Virus record (IMG/VR): IMGVR_UViG_3300025759_000334
Location: 1-34,091 of that record
Strand: one strand, 5' to 3'
DNA from: a virus
DNA length: 34,091 bases
Shown: positions 15,362 to 24,322 of the stretch, one piece after another
How positions within the stretch are numbered: position 1 is the stretch's first letter
How the letters are laid out: each line of letters starts with the position of its first letter
Program-made: the position numbers and the translations under genes
The notes under the pieces: generated by a model
Told to the model about the DNA's origin: nothing
What the model saw: the letters and a program-made list of their open reading frames with translations, nothing else
Database searches by the model: none

Positions 15362-17095
15362 TTAATTTCTTGGATTTAAAGGATCTGGTGCTAAATAATC
15401 TGAAAATAAATTATTTAACTCTACAGCTAGCTCATCATTTGCTTTGTTACCTATGTTAAATATTTTATTAAAACTTCCGTCTTTACTTTTTACTCTAACT
15501 TGACCACTTACTCTGTCAGTACCAAACTCTGTTACACGCGTAACGTCTTCAAAAGCGTAATCATCTAATATATCTTTATTAAAAATATTTAATATAGCTT
15601 TTTGAAAATCTTTTGCTTTTTTAACTTTCAAAGCTTTTACACTAATTCCTTCGCTTCCTTCTGGTGGTAGGTTTTCTCTTCTTGTTGTAGATCTTTTAGC
15701 GTCAAAATAAGAGTAGCTTCTTTTTGCTTTACCGTCATTTTCGTTATACAAACCTTCTATTCTAGCTACGTCAGAACCTTTTACATCCCTTTCAAAGCTA
15801 TTGTCTTCTATGTTAAAAGCCTGCCAACCATTATTTTGATCATATCTATAAGTAAAATGCTCACCAGGCACTTCATCTAGGTTTAAAAGAGCATTTCTTC
15901 TAGCTATTTTATCTATATAAGTAACATTTGTAAAAGCATTCTTACCAGTAATTGGATCACCACCAGTAGCTGTTGGTTGATAACCATAACCACCGTATTC
16001 TGTAGTTTCAGCAGGAGGATTATTTAAATTATTTAACTTATTTTTTTTAGCATTAAAAATATCTAAACCTTTTTTATGCTGTGCTCTACCATCGTTGTCA
16101 GCATAAAATGCAGCTGCAACACGTTTAGTAGTGGCTAAATTAAAGTTTTCATCGTTTTGATTAGTTAGTGTACTAACAAGTTTACTTACATTTGCTTGTG
16201 TGATTTTATCAGGTCTAGAATCGCCATCAACATCAAAACCTCCAATACTGTTTAAAGCACCTATCATTTCACCTACAAGTTTAGGATCACCACCTTTTAA
16301 AGCTTCTACAAAAGATATTTTCATACTACCAAAAGGCTTGTTTATTAAATGTAAAACGCCATTTTCTGTAGTCATTATTGACTCATAAAGATTTGCAGCA
16401 CCAACAAAATCATATTTACCTCCTTGCAAACCTGTTTTAGAAAAGCTACTACTTACTTTTAAAGCACCAGACTCAGCAGCGTAATCTTTTTTAATAAACT
16501 TTTTATTTAACTCGTTGTGATTTAATTTTATTATATTTCCTTGAGCATTTTTTGTGCTGTATACTAGCTCACCGTTTATTATTTCTCTTTTAGCTTTATC
16601 ATCTAATATAGACTGAAAAACAACCATTGCATCAGTACTTGCAGGCGTGTTTACTTGGTCATTTTTTAATAGAGTTGCTATTTCTGTTATAACACCTTCA
16701 CCAAGTGCAGTGTCTGCTTTCATTTTAGCAAGCTGAGCTCTTACTTTAGCTCTTTCAGCCTCACCTTCCTTACCTCTAGGTATAGACTTCATTTTATTTC
16801 TTAAATCATTAATAGCGTTAGTGTACAAACCAATAGAGTCATCATCTGAAAAAGTACCAGATTCAATGTCTGCAAGTATTAAGCTAGACTTTTCTTTTAC
16901 ATCGTTGTACAAGTCATTGTTGCTTTTATTAGTTGCGTAAAAAATATCTTGAATAGCAGTTTGTAAATTACCTACATTTTCTGCTTGTAACTTATAAACA
17001 CCACCCATGTCACGACCTACGTTGGCCATTTCAGACCTAAAAGCGCCTTGAACTAACATGCTGTCTGCTTTTCCTAATAAACTTCCTGTTGCCAT
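15362..17095 (-). CDS. Internal virion / ejection-type protein (577 aa)
   Basis: A largely helical 577-aa protein of the structural region, with an N-terminal segment MATGSLLGKADSMLVQGAF and coiled-coil-like stretches (residues 30-150, LYNDVKEKSSLILADIES). The middle contains FDVDGDSRPD, with Asp288, Asp290, Asp292 and Asp296 spaced as in calcium-binding thrombospondin type 3 or dockerin-like loops. No signal peptide or membrane helix is seen. It lies between the gp14-like 244-aa gene and the 2189-aa protein, and its stop touches the next start codon. This position matches the middle one of three internal ejection proteins in short-tailed phages. The function is inferred from position; sequence similarity to T7 gp15 is not evident. 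Confidence 0.6.
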   Translation of the reverse strand: MATGSLLGKADSMLVQGAFRSEMANVGRDMGGVYKLQAENVGNLQTAIQDIFYATNKSNNDLYNDVKEKSSLILADIESGTFSDDDSIGLYTNAINDLRNKMKSIPRGKEGEAERAKVRAQLAKMKADTALGEGVITEIATLLKNDQVNTPASTDAMVVFQSILDDKAKREIINGELVYSTKNAQGNIIKLNHNELNKKFIKKDYAAESGALKVSSSFSKTGLQGGKYDFVGAANLYESIMTTENGVLHLINKPFGSMKISFVEALKGGDPKLVGEMIGALNSIGGFDVDGDSRPDKITQANVSKLVSTLTNQNDENFNLATTKRVAAAFYADNDGRAQHKKGLDIFNAKKNKLNNLNNPPAETTEYGGYGYQPTATGGDPITGKNAFTNVTYIDKIARRNALLNLDEVPGEHFTYRYDQNNGWQAFNIEDNSFERDVKGSDVARIEGLYNENDGKAKRSYSYFDAKRSTTRRENLPPEGSEGISVKALKVKKAKDFQKAILNIFNKDILDDYAFEDVTRVTEFGTDRVSGQVRVKSKDGSFNKIFNIGNKANDELAVELNNLFSDYLAPDPLNPRN

Positions 17096-17113
17096 ATTTT
17101 TGTATTTTTATTT

Positions 17114-17848
17114 TTAATCTAAAGGATCTAAAGTAACGTAGTTGGGAAACTCTACTGGTGGTCCTTGAGGAACTCCAGACTGCACGTCTGTTGTTGCAGT
17201 GTTACCACCTATGTTTTCTAAATCTAACGTTGCTATTTTACTTAATGAATTTATCATCATTGAGTTTGCAGCAGCATTTGCTTTTTGCTGATTTAATAAC
17301 TGTTGTTGGTAATTAGCATTGACACCAGCCATAACACTTTGGTTCATACCTAGTATTGTAGCTTGTCTACTACTTTCTGCTTGTTGTACCATTGCATCAC
17401 CAGCGCCTTCTAACTGCTGTATTCTAAGGTCTGCAGACGCTGCAGCTCTTTGGTTAGCTTGTTCTTGTTGTGCAATACTAGCTGAAGCTTTTTGAGTTTG
17501 TAAAGCACCTTGGTTAGCCAATACCTGTGCAAGTCCTGCAATGCCAGAACTACCAGCTGCACCTTTAAACCCTTCTAACAAGTTAGCTTGTTGCTGTTGT
17601 ATTTGTTGCGCTTGAAACTGAGCAGCTTGTTGGTTTACTGTTAAATCTTCAAATGGATTTTCAATATTTTGATAAGGATTTTCAAACTCAATAGCTCTAT
17701 ACTTTTTTATTTCTTCGTCTAACAATGCTTGTTGCTCTTGTTGACGTCTTAACGCTTCTGCAGCTCTTCTTTTAGCGTCTTTTCTCATTCTGTTAGAGCT
17801 AAAAAGACCAATTGCAGCTGATATTAATGTGGCCGTTGCTGGATCCAT
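17114..17848 (-). CDS. Small internal virion protein (T7 gp14-like position)
   Basis: A 244-aa protein with a short N-terminal hydrophobic segment (ATLISAAIGLFSS, about 5-17), a basic Arg/Lys patch, then a long Gln/Ala-rich helix (residues 75-190) containing NLLEGFKGAAGSSGIAGLAQ near 90-110. This layout of membrane-active start plus Gln/Ala-rich helix fits the smallest of the ejection proteins of podoviruses, which crosses the outer membrane during DNA delivery. The ATG follows an A/T leader of TAAATAAATAAAC type. It is the first of three consecutive ejection-type genes. Confidence 0.65.
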   Translation of the reverse strand: MDPATATLISAAIGLFSSNRMRKDAKRRAAEALRRQQEQQALLDEEIKKYRAIEFENPYQNIENPFEDLTVNQQAAQFQAQQIQQQQANLLEGFKGAAGSSGIAGLAQVLANQGALQTQKASASIAQQEQANQRAAASADLRIQQLEGAGDAMVQQAESSRQATILGMNQSVMAGVNANYQQQLLNQQKANAAANSMMINSLSKIATLDLENIGGNTATTDVQSGVPQGPPVEFPNYVTLDPLD

Positions 17849-17874
17849 ATGTTATTGTTTATTTATTTATAATT

Positions 17875-17889
17875 ACACTTTTTTAGTGT
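17875..17889 (-). terminator. Weak hairpin after the 123-aa gene
   Basis: ACACT (17875-17879) and AGTGT (17885-17889) form a 5-bp stem with a 5-nt loop directly after the stop codon of the 123-aa gene. No T-tract follows on the - strand. It could be a processing or weak attenuation site, or chance. Confidence 0.2.
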
Positions 17890-18260
17890 TATTTACTACT
17901 TTGAACTACTTCAGAGCCAACTGAAAATAATTCTATTTTTTTATTTGAATTGTTTACAAATTCTAGTTCTGCGTAATAACCTTTTAAACCTGCAGAGTTT
18001 ACAGCTTTATTTTTAGAAAACATTATAAAAGTATCTGTAGTTATATTTTGTGGTATAACACCGTATATTAAATCAACAGTTACTTGTGGTTTTAAATATT
18101 GATCGCTTAGCTCTGTTACAGGACCTAGCTTTTCAAAAGCATTGTCATCTGTAGACGCTGTTTTATAGCCACCAACTTCAGGCGTAGGAACATACCATAT
18201 GATATCACCTACTTGTAAAGAAGAATTTAAATCTTGATCAAAAGTTAATTTTGCTTTCAT
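17889..18260 (-). CDS. Conserved virion structural protein (123 aa)
   Basis: A 123-aa soluble beta-rich protein beginning MKAKLTFDQDLNSSLQVGD and ending ELFSVGSEVVQSSK. The middle has GDIIWYVPT (18-26) and DTFIMFSKNKAVNSAGLKGYYAELEFVNNS. I associate this combination with small proteins in structural regions of marine phages, including T4-like ones, where it is taken as a tail or baseplate-associated structural protein. No enzymatic motif is seen. It is one nucleotide after the 431-aa protein, so both are likely made together. The exact place in the particle is unknown. Confidence 0.6.
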   Translation of the reverse strand: MKAKLTFDQDLNSSLQVGDIIWYVPTPEVGGYKTASTDDNAFEKLGPVTELSDQYLKPQVTVDLIYGVIPQNITTDTFIMFSKNKAVNSAGLKGYYAELEFVNNSNKKIELFSVGSEVVQSSK

Positions 18261-18261
18261 A

Positions 18262-19557
18262 TTATCCTACTGTTAAAATGTTATCTAATTCTAGTGTTAA
18301 AGTTATATCATCTTTACCATACTTTTCAATTTCTATGTCTGCCGTTATAGTTGCAGATCTACTACTACCAGTAAAAGTTACTGTTTGCCCGTCTTCTATT
18401 GTTTGCGCAGCGCTTGATGTAATATTGACGCCAGCACTAACGGCATCAACATGAGGAGTTCCTACAACGCCAATACCAGACATTATAACTGTATCAACTG
18501 CTTTTATACCATTTGTACTTGTTATAGGTATTGTCGCGCTACTACTAACAGCTGCATCAGTAGTTGTAACTACAGGTGCTATTGTTAGGTTAAAGTTTTT
18601 AACAGTAAACATAGTGTTATTAAAATCTCTAGATCCACCATTACCAAAACCTTTAAATGTTATTGTTCTGTCTACAGCTTGAGATGTAGTGTCTTCACTT
18701 AAAGTTATAGTACCACCTTTTGAATCAGCAATAGATTGAATACCATCAACAAGATCTATGTCTTTTGGTATTGTGTAAACAGCTTTTGTTGCAACAGACT
18801 TGTTTTCATCTTTGTAGCCTAGCTTAATGTCTGTTATAGTAGAGTTAGCAGCTATACCAGTTCCACTAACAGCCATACCTAAAGAAAGACCTGATACATC
18901 TTTTAGTTCTAAAATTTTACCAGACCCAGCTGAAAAAGTATCTTTTGTTGTAGTAAAAGAAAAATCATTTATAACAGGTTGTCTTGCTATAACAAACTGG
19001 CTACTTCCTAAAGTAACAGTTTTAGAAAAAGATATAGGTTGTGCAAATTTTTTATTTGTTACAGATGTACTTGGACCACTAGAAACATGGTTAGTAGCAG
19101 GTGGGTTAGCTGTGTATGTGCCAGAGCTACCAGTAGAAGCAACCGCAAAAGTAACTGTTGTGTCAGCAAATTGAGTTATTTCAGCAGCGTGGTAAACAGC
19201 GTTTAAAGAAAGACTTTCATCAAACTTTGTTTTTAAATATGTCTCAGCTTGTAAAACCACAGTGTATTTATCATCACTAGCAGCAGGAAAATCTATAATA
19301 CCATTGTAAACACCGCTATTACCTATTGTTTTTGTACTAAGCCTGACTGGTGTTGAAGAAAAACTACCAGCGGGAGTTACAATACCTTCTTCTTCGCTAA
19401 TAACAGTATTTTCTGGAAAATTGTAAAAATTACCAGTGTTATTAACAATTAACATACTAAAAGCAGATCTAGGCTCGCCTTTGACAGTGTAAGCTCTAAA
19501 ATCACCACCACCTTTTATAGGTGAAGAGTCTATAGTAAATGAAGTTATTTTTTTCAT
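18262..19557 (-). CDS. Beta-rich virion protein with Ig-like modules (431 aa)
   Basis: A 431-aa protein of Ser/Thr/Gly-rich beta-sandwich composition. About residues 220-246 read GLSLGMAVSGTGIAANSTITDI, a module also found in the 505-aa neck protein encoded upstream. A second, weaker copy (GIKAVDTVIMSGIGVVG) occurs near 350. No signal peptide, coiled coil or enzyme motif is seen. It lies one nucleotide after the 1586-aa protein and one before the 123-aa protein. It is likely a tail-associated or decoration protein. Repeated beta modules of this kind often bind glycans or strengthen particles, but nothing here identifies a ligand. Confidence 0.6.
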   Translation of the reverse strand: MKKITSFTIDSSPIKGGGDFRAYTVKGEPRSAFSMLIVNNTGNFYNFPENTVISEEEGIVTPAGSFSSTPVRLSTKTIGNSGVYNGIIDFPAASDDKYTVVLQAETYLKTKFDESLSLNAVYHAAEITQFADTTVTFAVASTGSSGTYTANPPATNHVSSGPSTSVTNKKFAQPISFSKTVTLGSSQFVIARQPVINDFSFTTTKDTFSAGSGKILELKDVSGLSLGMAVSGTGIAANSTITDIKLGYKDENKSVATKAVYTIPKDIDLVDGIQSIADSKGGTITLSEDTTSQAVDRTITFKGFGNGGSRDFNNTMFTVKNFNLTIAPVVTTTDAAVSSSATIPITSTNGIKAVDTVIMSGIGVVGTPHVDAVSAGVNITSSAAQTIEDGQTVTFTGSSRSATITADIEIEKYGKDDITLTLELDNILTVG

Positions 19558-19558
19558 A

Positions 19559-22500
19559 CTAGTTTGTTATTTCTATTTTTGAAGGTCTACCTATACCTTG
19601 AAAAGAAAAGCTTGAAGCATCAATTTCTTCTTTAGCACTTATAGTATCTCCTTTTAAATTATTAAACCACTTGCTTTCTTTTTTAATAAACTCTGGTATA
19701 AAACCAGTTTCTGTATCTGTAGTTAGTTTTTCTAACTTCCAACCGTCTTTTTGTGACAAGTTGTAATAGTTAGAGTCATTTAAATCTGCAATTACGTTAG
19801 ATTGTGAACCCTCGTAGTTAATTGTTTTAAACGATTTAACATCACTAGGCGCATCGTTTAATATTGTATTAACTTTTGATTCATACTGTGTGCCATAAAA
19901 ATTATTCCAAGTTACTTCAGAGTTAAAGCTAGTAACTACATCATCATGGTGCTTGTATAAATCACCATCTTTAAATGTGTAGTAAAAATTAGTAACACTA
20001 ACACCTTGTTCTTGCACAAAAGATTTAAAACTAGACCAACCTTTTACTTTTTCGTCATAAGAAACTGTAGTAAACTTTAAAGACAAGTTATACTCGTTTT
20101 TCTTTTGATCGTAACTACCTATTAAATTTTGTTGGTTTTTTAGTTGATCTTTAAAATACTTAGACATACCATAATCAGATATAGGCGTTATACCATCTCT
20201 TGAAAGTCTTAGTACTTTACCCCTGTTTTTATCTGTAAAATATGCTCTATAACTCTCTTTAGCAAAAGACTCTGGGTTTTGTGATATACCATAATCACCA
20301 ACAAAAGGTATTGTTTGGCCTAAAACGTTTTGAGTAGCTATTAACTGAGGATTACCATCGGCATTAAATACAGCATCTTTATTTGCTAAAACTTTAATTA
20401 CTTTATCTTCACAAAAAGTTATTAAATCAGTGTTTCTACTAAATAGTTTTTGTATACTACCATAAGTAGGGTTTATATCTTTAGTTATTTTTTCTGCAGC
20501 AATAAATTGATTTAAATTATTTATTCCAGAAGTAGAGTTATATATACCTGAGTATATTAATCCATTTTTTTTATTTTCTTCTTCATAAACAAAATCAATA
20601 GTTGAAGAAGCTATAGCGCCTTTATCTATAATTACTTGGTTGAAATCATCTCTTAATCTATTAGACTCAACGCCATTACCAAAAGAATAGCAATTGAACC
20701 AATCAAGCTCTTGCGTTGTACCATGTAGCGATATATCATAACAACTACTAGCTTCGTAGTATATGTCTAAGTCTACGTTTTCTTTAGGTTCTGTTTCCCA
20801 TATAGCAGGATTAGAACTAACTAGTTGATCATCTTCATTTTCATTAGGCTCTAAAAACTGTATTGCAGAAGGAGTATCATTGTCAGCACCGTTTGTTGTG
20901 TCTAAATAATTTGAATACGCCGTGCCACCGCTGTTAACAAAATTAGAGTTTGTAAGTGGATCAGCTGATTCGTAAATAGGGTTGTTACTAGCATCTAAAT
21001 CAGGCTCAGCCTCCCAAAGTGCAAAAGGTATTATGTACGTTACTCTTCTATTAACAGATTCAGAAAACTCGTCCCAAACATCTTCTAAATCACCGTACAT
21101 TGGAGAACTTGTTAAAGTATTTATAGTACCGCTACTAGAAAAAAGAGGACCCCAACCACTAGAGCCTGAGTTTGAAATAGCAGTTAAGTAAGTTTCAAAA
21201 GCGTTTTTAACTTGAGCAAAACTTCTATAATTATATCTTTTTTCTTTAACAACATCTCCGTTAATAATATATTTTGATTTTTCAGTATCTCCAACAAATC
21301 TAAAAAGTTTATTTTTTAATAAATTTTTAGTTACATCAACTTGATCAGCGTGCTCTTGGTTTATAGAAGATCCTACAGCAAAAAGCTTTGCTCTTTGCAA
21401 AGACTCTACATTTACAGAAGCGTTTGAAACACTATATGTACTGTTAGTGTTATTAATAGCGCTACCAAAATCTAAAGCGTGGTTTTCAAATTTTTCTTCA
21501 GCGTTTGGTAGTATTTGAGAAAAAGAAAGCTCCATGTACCACTGATCCCCACCGTTAGGAGCACCGCCTGGAACTTTGTAAATACCTTTGCCGTAGCTAG
21601 AGCCAAGCCCAGAGTTCATTTCCCAAGAACCAGAGCTATTATTAACACTGTCGTTAAGCTTGTTAGACTCTGGATGTTTACCAGCATATCTTACTTGGTC
21701 AATAAACCACTCGCTGCTATTAGTACCATTATTAAATTGCAAACAATTGTTAACCCAATCACCTCTTGTATCAGAAGCTCCGTTACCTGTAGAAGAAACA
21801 GTACCAGTTGTTCCTGGTGGTAAAAGACTGTTCGTGTAGTCTGCGTAAGTGTCTGACAAGTAAAAAGCATCTACATAAGCTGTTGCAATAAAGTTGTTAG
21901 GATCTAACCTACTTTTTAAAACATATTTTTCAGTTAAAGAGTCGTTAAATATTTTAACAAAAAACTTACCATCAAATTCAGGTTGTTCTTTTACAACATC
22001 TTTGTAAATTTTTAACGATAAATTGTTGTTAAGGTCTGATGGTAAAAAAGTTGTTGCATTTGCAAAGTCAGTGTATATCCAACTTTCTTTGTCTTTAATT
22101 TTTTCAACAAGACTTACGTTGTAATAAGGTGCTGCAAACTCTACGCTAGCAATTTCATAAAAATCAGACAATATGCTTTCAGAACTGTCTTTAAAAACAA
22201 TGCTTAAAGTTTCTGTTAAGTTGTCAATACTAGGACCTGCATCTGCTTTAAAAGTAGCTTCATGTATTTGAAACTCTTTAGAGCCAATTTGTGGTGTGTC
22301 ACCGCTAAACAAAAGCTCTATATCTCCAGTACCATTAGACTCTGTGATAAGTATGTTATTTGACTTTACTTCTACCGGCGCCTCGTTTTCTATAGCAATA
22401 ATTTTATACTTCAAATTTTCACTAACCTGCTCGTCTTCGTCAATTTTCTTTTTTAATATTAAAAATGTTTCTTCATCTACTTTATTTCTTTCAGAAGAAG

Positions 22501-24319
22501 GGAAAGCCATCCATATATTACCATCTTTAGCTTTGTAAACTCTGTCCATAGCTAAGTTGTAATACTCGTTTGATGTTTCTTTTACATATATTTTATATGA
22601 ATCTGCCCAGCTAGGTGCAGCTGTAATTGCCGTAAACTGTATAGAGTTAGAATTTTCTGCTTGATCTTTAGGTATTTTAAAAGAACTTCTTGAGCTACTA
22701 AAAACCGGTGATTGCCTACCATATTCATCTAAGTAAACAATACCTAGTTGGTAATTTCTTAAAGACTTTAAAGATTTTTCTGGTTGTTTAGCTACTGGAG
22801 TAAAACCTGATCTTGTTACAAATGAAGCATCTACTAAAGGTTTTTCATTTAAGTTGTAGTTTTGAGTGTAGTTACCGTAAACAATTCTATTACCAGTTAT
22901 TTCTTGCGCTAAAGCTTTTTTAGGGACATTATCAAAAGGTCTTAAAAGTTGATTTGATGGTAGTGCAGAGTAAATAGTGTCTGATGTAACGTCGTAGTAA
23001 TTTACGATCCAATTGTTTTCATAAGTAGTTGTAGTACCCACATTGTTGTTTATTGTAATTACAGATACGTCTTTAAAATCATTGTATTTTATTTTTTCTA
23101 CAAGATATACGTTTGGTGAGTTTGATTCTTTATATAATAAATCAATTTGAACAACATCTTCTAATATGTCAGCTTCTACAAAGTTTTTTAACCTTAAGCT
23201 TTTTAACTTGTTTTCCATACCTAAGTTATAAGCCTTTTTTGTTTCGTAATCAAATGTGTTTGGAAAAAAAGCAACTTCAGAAAAAGGTGCAAAAGTAGAA
23301 TATTCACCATCTTGATACTTATACCTGTAGCTAAACCTTGCAAATTGCTTTTCAAAAAAATCTATTGTATTTTGTTTTTTATAAACAAACCAATCAATAG
23401 CTGAGTAGTCAGTAAAACCTTCTTTTATTTCAACAAATTCAACATGATAAGTTCCTGGTGCAAAAACTCCAGAACCTGGAACGTTTAAAGATGTACCGCT
23501 AACATCTGCAATAACTCTTATTCTAACTTCAAACAATTCTGGTAAATCATTGATATCTGTTTGGCCAGTGTTTCTTAAAAAAAGCAATTCATCACCAGCT
23601 TGAAAACTATTTTGACCTGTAAAATTAAAAAATCCATTTAAAAATGCAGTGTCATTTAAAACATAATTACCCCCAGCAGCGTTATCAAACAATGCAAAAC
23701 CACCGCTTCGCGCAAACTCAGCAGTAGTTTCAACATCTAAGTTAACTTCTAGTTCTAATTTATTTTTTGGGGATTTTTTTATAACCGTGATATGCTCTTC
23801 TCTAATATCTATGTTAGAGCTTGTGTTTATGCTTCTTTGTGAAACAATTAATTTTGTATGTGTGTTTTCATCTATAGTACCATCAATACATAAATCAATG
23901 TTTATTTTTTTAGGCTCGCTAGTGTTGTCTGTCCAAAACAAAAGGTTGTCAATCATGTTGATACCTGTTATTAATCTTTTAGGATCAAACTTTAAAACGT
24001 TTTTGTTTATATCAACTACAACTGGAGTTACTGTACTGCTTTTATAGCGTAGTATCATGTCTTTGTCTACATTAGATATAAACCAATAAAGACCATTTTC
24101 TTTTTCATTACCATAAACACCAACGCAAACAGAACCAGCAGGTACAATGCTAGACAGCTTAGTATTACTTAATATGTTTTCTAAAGCACCAACATCAGAA
24201 TCTTCAGAAGTAGACACTTGTATATTCTCAGCATGTCTATACTGACCTTTAGGTAATAGTCTTTCGTCCAGGTCTTTATTCATTTTACCTGCCGAAAAAT
24301 TTTGCTTAATTTCAGCCAT
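19559..24319 (-). CDS. Large tail hub / stabilisation-type protein (1586 aa)
   Basis: A 1586-aa soluble protein with the N-terminal signature NFSAGKMNKDLDERLLPKG (7-25), then ENIQVSTSEDSDVGALENI (31-49). I associate this start with short-tailed marine phages, and it resembles the beginning of P22 gp10-like stabilisation proteins that close the tail tube. Repeated blocks such as ITGINMIDNLLFWTDN (about 116-131) look like beta-propeller blades. The C-terminal third contains further beta repeats and aromatic residues. It lies three nucleotides after the 505-aa neck protein. The likely role is the tail hub or nozzle below the portal-adaptor rings. The exact domain limits cannot be read by eye. 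Confidence 0.65.
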   Translation of the reverse strand: MAEIKQNFSAGKMNKDLDERLLPKGQYRHAENIQVSTSEDSDVGALENILSNTKLSSIVPAGSVCVGVYGNEKENGLYWFISNVDKDMILRYKSSTVTPVVVDINKNVLKFDPKRLITGINMIDNLLFWTDNTSEPKKINIDLCIDGTIDENTHTKLIVSQRSINTSSNIDIREEHITVIKKSPKNKLELEVNLDVETTAEFARSGGFALFDNAAGGNYVLNDTAFLNGFFNFTGQNSFQAGDELLFLRNTGQTDINDLPELFEVRIRVIADVSGTSLNVPGSGVFAPGTYHVEFVEIKEGFTDYSAIDWFVYKKQNTIDFFEKQFARFSYRYKYQDGEYSTFAPFSEVAFFPNTFDYETKKAYNLGMENKLKSLRLKNFVEADILEDVVQIDLLYKESNSPNVYLVEKIKYNDFKDVSVITINNNVGTTTTYENNWIVNYYDVTSDTIYSALPSNQLLRPFDNVPKKALAQEITGNRIVYGNYTQNYNLNEKPLVDASFVTRSGFTPVAKQPEKSLKSLRNYQLGIVYLDEYGRQSPVFSSSRSSFKIPKDQAENSNSIQFTAITAAPSWADSYKIYVKETSNEYYNLAMDRVYKAKDGNIWMAFPSSERNKVDEETFLILKKKIDEDEQVSENLKYKIIAIENEAPVEVKSNNILITESNGTGDIELLFSGDTPQIGSKEFQIHEATFKADAGPSIDNLTETLSIVFKDSSESILSDFYEIASVEFAAPYYNVSLVEKIKDKESWIYTDFANATTFLPSDLNNNLSLKIYKDVVKEQPEFDGKFFVKIFNDSLTEKYVLKSRLDPNNFIATAYVDAFYLSDTYADYTNSLLPPGTTGTVSSTGNGASDTRGDWVNNCLQFNNGTNSSEWFIDQVRYAGKHPESNKLNDSVNNSSGSWEMNSGLGSSYGKGIYKVPGGAPNGGDQWYMELSFSQILPNAEEKFENHALDFGSAINNTNSTYSVSNASVNVESLQRAKLFAVGSSINQEHADQVDVTKNLLKNKLFRFVGDTEKSKYIINGDVVKEKRYNYRSFAQVKNAFETYLTAISNSGSSGWGPLFSSSGTINTLTSSPMYGDLEDVWDEFSESVNRRVTYIIPFALWEAEPDLDASNNPIYESADPLTNSNFVNSGGTAYSNYLDTTNGADNDTPSAIQFLEPNENEDDQLVSSNPAIWETEPKENVDLDIYYEASSCYDISLHGTTQELDWFNCYSFGNGVESNRLRDDFNQVIIDKGAIASSTIDFVYEEENKKNGLIYSGIYNSTSGINNLNQFIAAEKITKDINPTYGSIQKLFSRNTDLITFCEDKVIKVLANKDAVFNADGNPQLIATQNVLGQTIPFVGDYGISQNPESFAKESYRAYFTDKNRGKVLRLSRDGITPISDYGMSKYFKDQLKNQQNLIGSYDQKKNEYNLSLKFTTVSYDEKVKGWSSFKSFVQEQGVSVTNFYYTFKDGDLYKHHDDVVTSFNSEVTWNNFYGTQYESKVNTILNDAPSDVKSFKTINYEGSQSNVIADLNDSNYYNLSQKDGWKLEKLTTDTETGFIPEFIKKESKWFNNLKGDTISAKEEIDASSFSFQGIGRPSKIEITN

Positions 24320-24322
24320 GTA

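Noticed and set aside
16205-16240. FDVDGDSRPD in the 577-aa protein as evidence for a dockerin
   Set aside because: Only a single loop is present and there is no paired second repeat or export signal, so it is at most a calcium-binding loop.
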